Source: Bacillus sp. FJAT-22090 (GTDB lineage: Bacteria; Bacillota; Bacilli; Bacillales_A; Planococcaceae). From it: a stretch of DNA of 64,000 nucleotides. The position numbers and the translations under genes are program-made. Positions 27,477-36,018 of this stretch are shown here, in pieces. The stretch's first letter is position 1. Every line of letters begins with the position of its first letter. Where the stretch lies: contig NZ_VEBK01000001.1 of assembly GCF_007676755.1 (NCBI RefSeq), positions 486,130 through 550,129 on the forward strand. The letters are read 5' to 3'. A model generated the notes under the pieces. The model made no database searches, was not told the origin of the DNA, and saw only the letters and a program-made list of their open reading frames with translations.

Positions 27477-27962
27477 TTATTTTTTTGCTACAGACACGTT
27501 TGCCACTTTTTTAGCACCAACGTATTTTTTACCCCAGTAATAAGGATCATTTAATTTATCCACACGAACACCTTTTGATGTTGAAGCATGAATGAATTTT
27601 CCACTACCTATGTACATACCAACGTGAGAAACGCCTCTACCTGATGTATTGAAGAATACTAAGTCTCCCACTACTAAATTTGCCTTTTTAACGCTTTTTC
27701 CAGTGCTGTACATTCCTGCTGCTGTTCTTGGTAAGTTAACACCGTTGTTTTTGTAAATATATCCGATAAAGCCTGAGCAATCAAATCCTGCCTTCGTCGT
27801 TCCACCATAACTATATTTAATTCCTATGAGACTTTTCGCACTCGATACGATTTGAGTTGATGCTACATTGCTTGCTGCTTCTGTATTCCCTACAAATGTT
27901 CCCGCGGCTAAAACTACAGTTAAACTAAAGATTGTAATGATTTTTTTAAACAAAGAAGTCAA
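27477..27962 (-). CDS. secreted NlpC/P60 peptidoglycan endopeptidase
   Basis: A 161-residue exported cysteine peptidase. The signal peptide is at residues 1-29 (IITIFSLTVVLAAGTFVGNTEA). A single C40 NlpC/P60 domain follows directly, with catalytic Cys in AGFDCSGFIGYIY (about residue 61), His in VSHVGMYIGSG and His in KFIHASTSKG. There are no LysM, SH3 or SLH binding modules, which is minimal for the family. It probably cleaves D-gamma-glutamyl-meso-diaminopimelate bonds in wall peptides. The start is a TTG with GGAGG 10 nt upstream. Confidence 0.9.
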   Translation of the reverse strand: MTSLFKKIITIFSLTVVLAAGTFVGNTEAASNVASTQIVSSAKSLIGIKYSYGGTTKAGFDCSGFIGYIYKNNGVNLPRTAAGMYSTGKSVKKANLVVGDLVFFNTSGRGVSHVGMYIGSGKFIHASTSKGVRVDKLNDPYYWGKKYVGAKKVANVSVAKK

Positions 27963-28565
27963 AATTTATGTTCCTCCAAAAGATAGGTTATTGAAAAATT
28001 CTACTAAACTAGTATTCGAAAATTTCTCTATACCCATACTAACATGTACTAAACGAATATAATTTTACAGTTGTGTAACAAAACTATTACATAAAACGTC
28101 TAATACATTCTTTCTATTGTTCAAATCGACAAAACTAACTTGAAAGTATAGGAAAAGCACAGACACCCTTTACGTTCAAAATCTGTTTCTGTTGTTTTCG
28201 GAGTGCTTTGGACAGGCTTCTTGCTATAGTGTTATCGCTTGATTTTAAAAGGTTGGACGTGACTAACCTTTCTTTGCGGTAAATCTTATAGCGGGTGTCT
28301 GTCCATCACTCTTCTGCATCCTCTAGTGAAAAGCGACGACTCCGATTGGACTTAGCAAGCAACCGCTTAGAACGGAAAACTATACGCTTACTTAGTGGTT
28401 AACCAAAATTAAGTTCGTGCTTGTCCCGGTTTGGTATCTTCACTATATGTAATAATAGTCACTTTTTCGTTGATAAACATCTCTGAAACATATATCTTTT
28501 TTACCTGTTTCTATGGTATAAATAGTATAAAGATGCTAGATATAGGAATAGGGGAGAATTTTATC
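27963..28565. other. gene-free 600-bp spacer containing intergenic repeat copy A
   Basis: No coding frame with a ribosome binding site. The left 180 bp is AT-rich and carries the promoter region of the NlpC/P60 gene. The part from about 28190 to 28410 is the diverged noncoding repeat described separately. The last 60 bp holds a TGGTATAAA extended -10 (28515-28522) for the chemoreceptor gene. Confidence 0.6.
28190..28410. repeat. diverged intergenic repeat, copy A
   Basis: Noncoding segment sharing ordered blocks with 42922-43280: GTTTTCGgAGTgCTTTGG...TGCTATA (28194-28228), then CGGTAAaTC.TAT.GC.G.TGTCTG.CC.TC.C.CTTCT (28277-28315), then GAAAAGCGAC. Between the first two blocks each copy carries a hairpin, here AAAGGTT/AACCTTT at about 28248-28271. 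Identity in the blocks is roughly 75-80 percent by eye. It is flanked by divergently transcribed genes. Confidence 0.55.
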
Positions 28566-30266
28566 ATGAAAAATACACTAACAGTTCATTTGGGCTCGAT
28601 TATTGTTGGAATAATCGTTACCATGCTGTTAATTACTTCGCTCGCTACATATAAGACAGCATACGACCAATTGTATAAAGCTGCCGGTATCGAAGCTTAT
28701 GGGTGTGCGAACATTACTACAGGATTGATCAATCCTGGAGATATAGTCAAAATAATAGATGGCGATACTGCCGCGATAGAGAATGTTGGAAAGCAGTTAA
28801 ACTGGACAACTGCCCATAAAGATATTTTTGAAGCGCAGTATATAATTGACTTAGACGGGAATCTATTGGCGCTTGATGATAACTTAAAAGAGGATGGTTA
28901 CAAGGCTGGCGATCAACTTCCCATCGATAAAGAAGCAATTGCTATGCTAAAAGAAATGGGCCATCCAACATATTCAAAAGCTTATGAATTTGGTGGGATG
29001 AAACGTCTTTCTGGATATGCTCCTATTTATGAGAACCATGACCCTAACGGTAACGTTATTGCGATAAGTGTTATTGATTTTGATGCTTCTATTGTAGGAG
29101 ATAGAACGTGGGATGTAGTGAGCAAAGGAATTCTTACTAGTTTAATCCCTATGATTCTAGCTTCCATCATTACTCTTTTATTAATTAGAAGAAAAACAAA
29201 ACCACTTATTGCTCTTATTGGACATGCAGGTGAACTTGCAAAAGGTAATCTATCTGTTAAAGACACGAACTTTACTAGTAAGGATGAGATTGGTGATTTA
29301 AGCCATACTTTAAATAGACTTGCCGGAAACTTCCGTGAGATCATCGGCACTGTTCAAACTACTTCTGTGCAGCTTACAAAAAACGCAGAAGAGACTGCCG
29401 CTTCTTTAAATGAGATGAAAGATGCAGTCCATCAAGTCGCAACCAATATGAGTGAAACGGTTGCATCTGTGTCGGATGGTACATTGACCGCAGAACAATC
29501 GGCGACTATTTTACAATCTCTTGCGGAGGATCTTCAAGATTCCAAAGCAACTGCAGATGCTAGCGTGATGAATTCTAGAACAACGATGGCAACAGCAGAA
29601 CAGGGCTTGACTAGAGCAAGTGAAATTAGTCGAGATATGGATAAAATCCGTAGTGCTTCTATTGAGACTGGTGAAACGATCCAGCGATTAAATGAAGCAA
29701 CAACTAAAATTCAACAAATAACGGGTTCTATTGCTGCCATTGCTGCTCAAACCAATTTACTTGCATTAAATGCATCAATAGAAGCAGCTCGTGCAGGGGA
29801 ACATGGAAAGGGCTTTGCTGTTGTTGCAGAAGAAGTTCGAAAACTTGCTGAACAATCCAACAGTGAAGTCAATCAAGTCGAAAACATTGTTCAAGATATC
29901 ACGGCAAACATTCGATCTGTTGTAATATCTACAGAGGAAAGTACAAAACTTATTGAAACGGGCTCTGCTACGGTAACACAAACGTCCCAATCCTTAAGTG
30001 ATATTTCCTCTGCTGTTGCCAAAACTGTTGAAGAGATTTCGACTATCTCAAACAAAGCAACAAATGAAGCAGAAGATTCCAAACAAGTTGTCAAGCTGAT
30101 CAATCAGTTAACGGAATCTATTCGCGAAATAGAAGAAGTAACAACATCCATATCGGCGGCTACTGAACAAACAACCGCTTCCATCGATGAGGTCGCTAAC
30201 CGTTCAAACGAAACAACCCATATGGCCCAAGAACTTCAACAAATCGTAGGTAAATTCCAATTATAA
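28566..30266 (+). CDS. methyl-accepting chemotaxis protein
   Basis: Transmembrane chemoreceptor of 566 residues. Helix 1 (about 8-28) and helix 2 (about 190-211) bracket an extracellular sensor of roughly 160 residues (contains [17 protein letters not shown] and [16 protein letters not shown], resembling a single Cache/PAS-like fold). A HAMP domain (about 212-265) and a long cytoplasmic signalling helix pair follow. The conserved hairpin tip is [43 protein letters not shown] (split here only as family signature). GGGGAG precedes the ATG at 28566, and the upstream extension to 28431 is noncoding. The ligand is unknown. No other chemotaxis genes are nearby. Confidence 0.9.
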   Translation: MKNTLTVHLGSIIVGIIVTMLLITSLATYKTAYDQLYKAAGIEAYGCANITTGLINPGDIVKIIDGDTAAIENVGKQLNWTTAHKDIFEAQYIIDLDGNLLALDDNLKEDGYKAGDQLPIDKEAIAMLKEMGHPTYSKAYEFGGMKRLSGYAPIYENHDPNGNVIAISVIDFDASIVGDRTWDVVSKGILTSLIPMILASIITLLLIRRKTKPLIALIGHAGELAKGNLSVKDTNFTSKDEIGDLSHTLNRLAGNFREIIGTVQTTSVQLTKNAEETAASLNEMKDAVHQVATNMSETVASVSDGTLTAEQSATILQSLAEDLQDSKATADASVMNSRTTMATAEQGLTRASEISRDMDKIRSASIETGETIQRLNEATTKIQQITGSIAAIAAQTNLLALNASIEAARAGEHGKGFAVVAEEVRKLAEQSNSEVNQVENIVQDITANIRSVVISTEESTKLIETGSATVTQTSQSLSDISSAVAKTVEEISTISNKATNEAEDSKQVVKLINQLTESIREIEEVTTSISAATEQTTASIDEVANRSNETTHMAQELQQIVGKFQL

Positions 30267-30269
30267 AAT

Positions 30270-30305
30270 AAGCTCGCTTCCTTAAAGGAAGCGAGCTTTG
30301 TTTTG
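30270..30305 (+). terminator. terminator of the chemoreceptor gene
   Basis: AAGCTCGCTTCC and GGAAGCGAGCTT form a perfect 12-bp stem around TTAAA, followed by TGTTTTG. Confidence 0.9.
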
Positions 30306-30324
30306 GTACCAGGCACCCGTAATA
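30305..30324. repeat. REP-like core plus one arm (site 1)
   Basis: GGTACCAGGCACCCGTAATA resembles the core and right arm of the palindrome at 40322-40356. The left arm is replaced by the chemoreceptor terminator. Confidence 0.5.
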
Positions 30325-30348
30325 CTAATGCCATATTTCTTTGTTTTA

Positions 30349-31731
30349 TTAATGTATGCCATGTGCTACCATCGCATCGGCAACTTTTAAAAATCCTGCT
30401 ATATTCGCACCTATCACAAAATTGCCTGGATACCCGTAATCCGAGGCTGCGGCATGACAGCTTTGATAAATATTTTTCATCACTGTTTTTAGTTTTTCAT
30501 CTACTTCTTCTAAAGTCCAAGACAAACGCATGCTGTTTTGAGACATTTCCATAGCTGAAACTGCTACACCGCCTGCATTTGCGGCTTTAGCCGGTGCAAA
30601 TAAAACGCCATTCGCTTGGAAAGTTAAGATTGCTTCTTCCGTACAAGGCATATTTGCGCCTTCTCCAACTGCCTTGACGCCATTTGCAATAAGCAATGCC
30701 GCGTCACTTTCTTCTAATTCATTTTGCGTTGCACATGGCAAGGCAATATCACAAGCGACAGACCATATATTCGTGCAGCCTTCATGGTAAACAGCATGCT
30801 TATGAAATTTTGTATATTCTTGTATTCTCTTATTATCTAACTCTTTTAATTGTTTAACCGTTTCTACATTTATACCTTCGGGGTCGTATATATATCCATT
30901 TGAATCACTGCATGCCAACACAGTTGCCCCTAGCTCGATTGCTTTTTCCATCGCATATGTTGCTACATTTCCTGAGCCTGATGCAATCACCTTTTTCCCA
31001 GCAAAACTATCGCCTTTTTCCTTTAACATCTCTTCTACAAAATAAACACAGCCATAACCTGTCGCTTCCTTACGTCCTAAACTACCGCCATGATTAGGAT
31101 CTTTGCCAGTAAAAACGCCAGCTGTAAAACCACCTTTCAAGCGGTTATATTGTCCAAACATATAGCCAACCTCTCGCTTGCCAACACCAATATCCCCTGC
31201 CGGAACATCCATATCCGCTCCTATATATTTGCTCAGCTCTGTTATGAAGCTTTGTGTAAATCGCATAATCTCTCTTTCTGACTTTCCTTTTGGATTGAAA
31301 TCAGAACCACCTTTCCCCCCGCCTATAGGTTGACCTGTCAATGCATTTTTAAATGTTTGTTCAAAAGCTAAAAACTTCATAATACTGCTATTCACAGTAG
31401 GATGGAAACGAATGCCTCCTTTATATGGGCCGATACTGTTATTGAACTGGACACGGAAGCCACGATTCACTTGTACTTTTCCAGTATCATCCTCCCATGC
31501 AACTCGGAATGAGATTAAACGGTCAGGTTCCGTTATACGCTCTAAAATTCCATTATGGATAAATTCAGGATGCTTTAAAAACACAGGTCTAAGTGAATCA
31601 AAAATTTCACGAGTAGCCTGTAAAAACTCTTTTTCCCCTGGATTACGCTTCTTCACTAACTCATAAACTTCATGAACATAATCATTTGCTTTGCTTTTTT
31701 GTTCTACACCATTATCTCTTAGTAAATCCAT
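30349..31731 (-). CDS. gdhA: NADP-type glutamate dehydrogenase
   Basis: Hexameric glutamate dehydrogenase of 460 residues, the length and sequence type of anabolic NADP-dependent GdhA, aminating 2-oxoglutarate to glutamate. Marks are VNRGFRVQFNNSIGPYKGG, the catalytic-lysine segment GGGKGGSDFNPKGKS, the Asp of DVPAGDIGVG, the Rossmann motif IASGSGNVATYAMEKA and GEGANMPCTEEA. GGGGG precedes the ATG. It is monocistronic. The neighbouring amino acid catabolic operons make it a natural nitrogen hub, though nothing in the sequence shows co-regulation. Confidence 0.93.
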   Translation of the reverse strand: MDLLRDNGVEQKSKANDYVHEVYELVKKRNPGEKEFLQATREIFDSLRPVFLKHPEFIHNGILERITEPDRLISFRVAWEDDTGKVQVNRGFRVQFNNSIGPYKGGIRFHPTVNSSIMKFLAFEQTFKNALTGQPIGGGKGGSDFNPKGKSEREIMRFTQSFITELSKYIGADMDVPAGDIGVGKREVGYMFGQYNRLKGGFTAGVFTGKDPNHGGSLGRKEATGYGCVYFVEEMLKEKGDSFAGKKVIASGSGNVATYAMEKAIELGATVLACSDSNGYIYDPEGINVETVKQLKELDNKRIQEYTKFHKHAVYHEGCTNIWSVACDIALPCATQNELEESDAALLIANGVKAVGEGANMPCTEEAILTFQANGVLFAPAKAANAGGVAVSAMEMSQNSMRLSWTLEEVDEKLKTVMKNIYQSCHAAASDYGYPGNFVIGANIAGFLKVADAMVAHGIH

Positions 31732-31961
31732 CTATTTTGCCCCCAACGTTATCATTATTTCATCTATTATCTCGAATTTTCCGAAAATATACAACAACAA
31801 TAGAAAACGTCATCTTATAAAAATACACACTGTTTTACAATTATGCATCTTTCCTTTTCATACGCGCCCCCTTATTCTGTAATATTTCCATTTTAAGTGT
31901 TCTTATTAGCGGTATATATTATAATAATGTAAATTGAAATCACAAAAGGAGTGTGTTTCGT

Positions 31962-33254
31962 TTGGCAATTCGAATAGCATTGATTGGTTCAGAAGAGACA
32001 TTACAAAAAGTAAAAGCTCTAGATGTCTACATAGAAGATATTGAATTATTAACAAGTATGTACCAGACTCCAACAGAGGCAAGCGAACTAGTAACGGAAG
32101 TTGGTCAATGTGATGTAATTCTGTTCTCTGGTGGACTTCCCTTTTATTATGCCCAAAAGGAAATTGCCCGCTTAAACAAACCCGCTCTATATATACCAGA
32201 CAACGAGTTAAGCGTGGCATACACACTTCTGCATGTTACCAATAATCTAAAAATCGAATTGGACCAATTATCGATAGATTTAATAGACCGCAAGTTTTTA
32301 CAGGACGTTATCCAGCAACTGAATATCGAACGAGCACCCACTTTTATTCAAGATTATCCTTGGTTAAATCAAGAGAACAATCACCCATTTCAACTAGAGT
32401 CAGTTATTAATAGACATGTCGAGCTTTGGGAGTCTAAACAAATTTCATATGTGGTAACGAGTATTCACGCTGTTTATGACAAATTAACAACACTACATAT
32501 TCCATGCATTCGATTGATGGAGCCTGCAAAAAACATAGTAGATTCACTTATAGAAGCACGCAATCTTGGTGCATTGAACCGTGCAAAACAATCACAGATT
32601 GCAGTAGGAGCCTTTGTTTTTCATTCGCATACTCCTTCTGAAGCATTTGAGTTTGAGCTTCAAAAAATTGCAAAACAGATCAACTGCTCTGTCAAAATAC
32701 TTACCCCTCTTCACTTCCTCCTATATGGAACACGTAGTGGGATGGAGTATTTACTTGAAAATATGGAGATATTAAACGGGTCTTTCCAAGCGTTCAGCAA
32801 AATAAAGTCGTCAGTGAGTGTAGGGTTTGGATATGGGATGACCATTGTCGATGCAGAGAAAAATGCAAATATTGCCCTTTCATATGCCCAAAAAGATCCG
32901 TCAAACAACAACCTATTTGTGGTTAATGAGAAGCAAGAAGTCACTGAGCCATTACGCACGAAAAAGACTAGTTCCATTCTTCAAAGTGAAAATATGAAAC
33001 TAATCCACATATCAAAGGAGTTAGGTATTAGCGTCACCAATTTAAATAAAATGATTCAATTTTATCAAACGCGTCCGATTAATCGTTTCACATCTACCGA
33101 TATCGCAGAATATTTTGGTGTCGGCAAACGCGCCGCAGAACGCATAATAAAAAAGTTCTCAGATGGTGGTTATCTTAAAGTAATTGGAGAAGAACAGCCT
33201 CATTTAAATGGGAGGCCCCGCTCCATTTATCGTTTAGAATTACCAAGATTCTAG
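31962..33254 (+). CDS. transcriptional regulator of unfamiliar architecture
   Basis: A 430-residue protein, probably DNA-binding. The C-terminal ~90 residues read as a winged helix-turn-helix (NRFTSTDIAEYFGVGKRAAERIIKKF, then DGGYLKVIGEE). The middle (about 220-330) looks like a GGDEF-derived or receiver-like alpha/beta domain (VSVGFGYGMTIVDAEKNANIAL, as in PucR/CdaR-type central domains). The first ~200 residues (IALIGSEETLQKVKAL, CDVILFSGGLPFYY) resemble a periplasmic-binding-protein or PrpR_N-like lobe. I do not recognise the family by name. The start is TTG at 31962 with AAAGGAG 10 nt upstream. It lies directly upstream, same strand, of the YfcC-M20-enolase operon and probably controls it. 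Confidence 0.65.
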   Translation: MAIRIALIGSEETLQKVKALDVYIEDIELLTSMYQTPTEASELVTEVGQCDVILFSGGLPFYYAQKEIARLNKPALYIPDNELSVAYTLLHVTNNLKIELDQLSIDLIDRKFLQDVIQQLNIERAPTFIQDYPWLNQENNHPFQLESVINRHVELWESKQISYVVTSIHAVYDKLTTLHIPCIRLMEPAKNIVDSLIEARNLGALNRAKQSQIAVGAFVFHSHTPSEAFEFELQKIAKQINCSVKILTPLHFLLYGTRSGMEYLLENMEILNGSFQAFSKIKSSVSVGFGYGMTIVDAEKNANIALSYAQKDPSNNNLFVVNEKQEVTEPLRTKKTSSILQSENMKLIHISKELGISVTNLNKMIQFYQTRPINRFTSTDIAEYFGVGKRAAERIIKKFSDGGYLKVIGEEQPHLNGRPRSIYRLELPRF

Positions 33255-33305
33255 TATGCATAATGTATTCATTTCATAGTAAATTGTAAATCTTCTAAAA
33301 ACTCA

Positions 33306-33335
33306 TTGACTTGTTATTCTCCCATTCAGTATAAT
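33306..33335 (+). promoter_or_regulatory. SigA promoter of the YfcC operon
   Basis: TTGACT (33306-33311), 18-nt spacer, TATAAT (33330-33335), about 50 bp before the transporter start. Confidence 0.75.
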
Positions 33336-33342
33336 AGATAAA

Positions 33343-33367
33343 TTAACGACTATATACCGAACGTTAA
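33343..33367. promoter_or_regulatory. inverted repeat overlapping the transcription start, candidate operator
   Basis: TTAACG and CGTTAA arms separated by 13 nt, starting 8 bp after the -10 of the YfcC operon promoter. The position fits a repressor site or an activator-release site, perhaps for the regulator encoded just upstream. Confidence 0.45.
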
Positions 33368-33386
33368 TGGGGAGGAGAAAAAATCA

Positions 33387-34796
33387 ATGGGTGCTACAAA
33401 TGGTAATAAAACAAAAAAAGAATCCAAGTTTTCAGTTCCACATGTGTACGTAATCTTATTTTCCCTTATTATTATTGCTGCAATTGCTACGCATATATTC
33501 CCTGCTGGGGAGTATGAGCGAATGATTGACGATGCTGGTAGAAATATCGTCGTAGCAGATACTTACGCAGAAACAGAATCAACACCTGCAGGATTTTGGT
33601 CGATTTTCCAAGCTGTACATAAAGGAATGGTAAACTCCGCCGGTATTATTTTCTATATTTTCATCGTTGGGGGTTCTTTTGGTATATTGCAAGCAACCGG
33701 AGCCATTGAAGCAGCGGTTGGTTCTATTTCTCAAAAGATGAAAGGAAAAGAAATATTAATTATTCCAATCTTAATGACTTTTTTTGCTTTATCAGGGGCT
33801 ATGCTTGGTTTAGCAGAAGAAACAATTCCTTACATTACAATTTTAGTTCCTCTAATGTTACTAATCGGCTATGATTCGATGGTCGGAGCAGCTGTTGTAC
33901 TTCTTGGAACATCAGCAGGGTTTACCGCTGCTTTTATGAACCCTTTCACAGTTGGAGTAGCACAAGGAATTGCTGAAATACCACTATTTTCTGGTCTTTA
34001 CTTACGTGTCATATTCTTTGTCATCTTTTTAGCGGTAAGTATTTGGTATGTTATGAGATATGCCCACAAAATTAGAAAAGATCCAACAAAGAGCATGCTC
34101 TACAATGAGGTGACACAAAGTGACTTTAAAATACCTGAAAAAATATTAACACTTACTACACGCCATAAAATAATTTTCACTATATTACTTGCAACTCTTA
34201 TTACTTTAGGTTTTGGAGTTATCAAGCTTGGTTGGTATTTATCCGAAATCGCTGGTCTGTTTCTATTAATGGGTATTTTAATTGGCTTGGCTGGAAAAAT
34301 GAACTTCAGTCAAATTTCTGAGTCATTTATTAAAGGTTGTAGTGTACTCGTAATGGGAGCGCTTGTAGTCGGAGTGGCCAACGCCATTTTAGTTGTGCTC
34401 CAGGACGGCAAGATTATGGATACAATTCTTTATGGTTTCTCTTCTGTAATTGGAGAAATGCCTTCTGGTTTTGCAGCATTTGGTATGTATATCGTTCAAT
34501 GTGTATTGAATTATATTATTCCATCTGGTAGCGGACAAGCAGCACTTACGATGCCAATCATGGCTCCTCTTTCTGACTTAGTTGGAGTTACCCGACAAAC
34601 AGCGGTGCTTGCATTCCAATTTGGAGATGGTATTTCGAATATTTTCACCCCAACATCCGGATACTTTATGGCCGGTCTTGCACTTGCAAAAATCTCTTGG
34701 GTAAAGTGGGTCAAATGGATTTTCCCACTTATTATCATCCATTATGTGCTAGGGGCAATTTTTGTTACAATCGCACATTATATTGGTTATAGCTAA
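33387..34796 (+). CDS. YfcC-family membrane transporter
   Basis: Polytopic membrane protein of 469 residues with about 11-12 helices. It belongs to the YfcC family (DcuC/arginine-ornithine antiporter-like ion transporter superfamily). Marks are HIFPAGEYER after the first helix, FVIGGSFGILQATGAIE-type sequence, GLAEETIPYITILVPLML, GTSAGFTAAFMNPFTVGVAQ and the C-terminal IPSGSGQAALTMPIMAPL with GDGISNIFTPTSGYFMAGL. Family members are predicted to move amino acids, peptides or dicarboxylates. The following M20 hydrolase and epimerase suggest that it imports an N-acyl amino acid or dipeptide. GGGGAGGAG precedes the ATG. Confidence 0.8.
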   Translation: MGATNGNKTKKESKFSVPHVYVILFSLIIIAAIATHIFPAGEYERMIDDAGRNIVVADTYAETESTPAGFWSIFQAVHKGMVNSAGIIFYIFIVGGSFGILQATGAIEAAVGSISQKMKGKEILIIPILMTFFALSGAMLGLAEETIPYITILVPLMLLIGYDSMVGAAVVLLGTSAGFTAAFMNPFTVGVAQGIAEIPLFSGLYLRVIFFVIFLAVSIWYVMRYAHKIRKDPTKSMLYNEVTQSDFKIPEKILTLTTRHKIIFTILLATLITLGFGVIKLGWYLSEIAGLFLLMGILIGLAGKMNFSQISESFIKGCSVLVMGALVVGVANAILVVLQDGKIMDTILYGFSSVIGEMPSGFAAFGMYIVQCVLNYIIPSGSGQAALTMPIMAPLSDLVGVTRQTAVLAFQFGDGISNIFTPTSGYFMAGLALAKISWVKWVKWIFPLIIIHYVLGAIFVTIAHYIGYS

Positions 34797-34800
34797 AAAG

Positions 34801-34826
34801 AAAAGCCCCTAATCTCTGGGGCTTTC
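34801..34826 (+). terminator. hairpin between the transporter and hydrolase genes
   Basis: AAAGCCCC and GGGGCTTT form an 8-bp stem immediately after the transporter stop, followed by CTTC rather than a long T run. It probably acts as a partial terminator or processing site that lowers expression of the downstream enzymes. Confidence 0.6.
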
Positions 34827-34848
34827 TTCATCGAAAGGATTGGAAACA

Positions 34849-36018
34849 ATGAAACCAGATATACATTTAAACAATTGGATCATCGAACAACGTCGTCATT
34901 TACATACATATCCAGAGCTCTCTCATCATGAAACAAAAACAAAAGCTTATATTACAAATCAGCTTCTTAATCTAGGCATAGTAACTTACTCTGTCACAGG
35001 AAAAGATGTAATCGGAATTATAAAAGGCGAGCATCCTGGAAAGACGGTGGCAATTCGTTCAGATATGGATGCACTACCAATAGTAGAAGAAACAGGGCTT
35101 TCCTTTGCATCTGAAAACAAAGGGGTGATGCACGCCTGCGGTCATGATGGACATATGTCCATTTTGCTTGGAATTGCTAAATTGCTAGTCGCAAATAAAT
35201 CGGCTATTCATGGGACGATTCATCTTTTATTTCAACATGCCGAGGAAGAAGTTCCTGGAGGCGCAGTAGAGATTGTGGAGGCAAATGGTCTGCAAAATAT
35301 CGATGCCATTTTCGGCTATCATCTATGGCAGCCTTTGAAATCCGGAGTCATTGGAGTACGTGAAGGAGCGACAATGGCAGGAGCGGACCGATTCACGATT
35401 CATATTTACGGCAAAGGCGGACATGGGTCGATGCCTGAAGAAACGATTGACCCAACGCTCGTTATCTCCCATATCATTACTCAATTGCACACGATTGTTA
35501 GTCGCAGCATTAAAGCAATTGACCAAGCTGTTATTAGCATCGGCGAATTAAATTCAGGCACAAGCTATAATGTAATACCAGATACAGCCTTTGCATCAGG
35601 GACAGTTCGATATTTTAATAAAGACACTTCCCTGCTTATAGAAAAAAGAGTAGAAGAAATAATTGAAGGTGTATGTAAATCTTTTGGAGCCACCTATAAG
35701 CTTGATTATATCCATGGCGATCCTCCAGTTTTAAATGATAGAGAATTAACCACTTTTCTTAAAAAAACTGCTATTTCCTTGTACGGAGAAGAAAAAGTAG
35801 TCGATATTGACCCTATTTTAGGCAGCGAGGATTTTGCTTACTATTCACATGAAATTCCAGCGTCATTTACATTTATTGGAGTTGGAAAAGAAGATGCCCC
35901 CTATGGACATCATCATCCAAAATTCGATATCGATGAAGACATGCTACCAGTTGGGGTGGAGCTGTTCACTACGGGCGTACTAAATTACTTAAAAGGAGGT
36001 ACGGAGGATGAATATTAA
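34849..36018 (+). CDS. M20 family N-acyl-amino-acid/dipeptide amidohydrolase
   Basis: Zinc-dependent amidohydrolase of 389 residues (IAA-amino acid hydrolase / hippurate hydrolase branch of M20D). Metal-binding and catalytic blocks are AIRSDMDALPI, HACGHDGHMSILL with the conserved Cys, LFQHAEEEVPGGA, GYHLWQP, ILGSEDFAYYSHEIP and GHHHPKFDIDEDML. The ATG at 34849 has AAGGA 9 nt upstream. The TTG at 34840 is less likely. Its 3' end overlaps the next gene by 11 nt, so the hydrolase and epimerase are translationally coupled and likely act on the same substrate pool. Confidence 0.87.
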   Translation: MKPDIHLNNWIIEQRRHLHTYPELSHHETKTKAYITNQLLNLGIVTYSVTGKDVIGIIKGEHPGKTVAIRSDMDALPIVEETGLSFASENKGVMHACGHDGHMSILLGIAKLLVANKSAIHGTIHLLFQHAEEEVPGGAVEIVEANGLQNIDAIFGYHLWQPLKSGVIGVREGATMAGADRFTIHIYGKGGHGSMPEETIDPTLVISHIITQLHTIVSRSIKAIDQAVISIGELNSGTSYNVIPDTAFASGTVRYFNKDTSLLIEKRVEEIIEGVCKSFGATYKLDYIHGDPPVLNDRELTTFLKKTAISLYGEEKVVDIDPILGSEDFAYYSHEIPASFTFIGVGKEDAPYGHHHPKFDIDEDMLPVGVELFTTGVLNYLKGGTEDEY

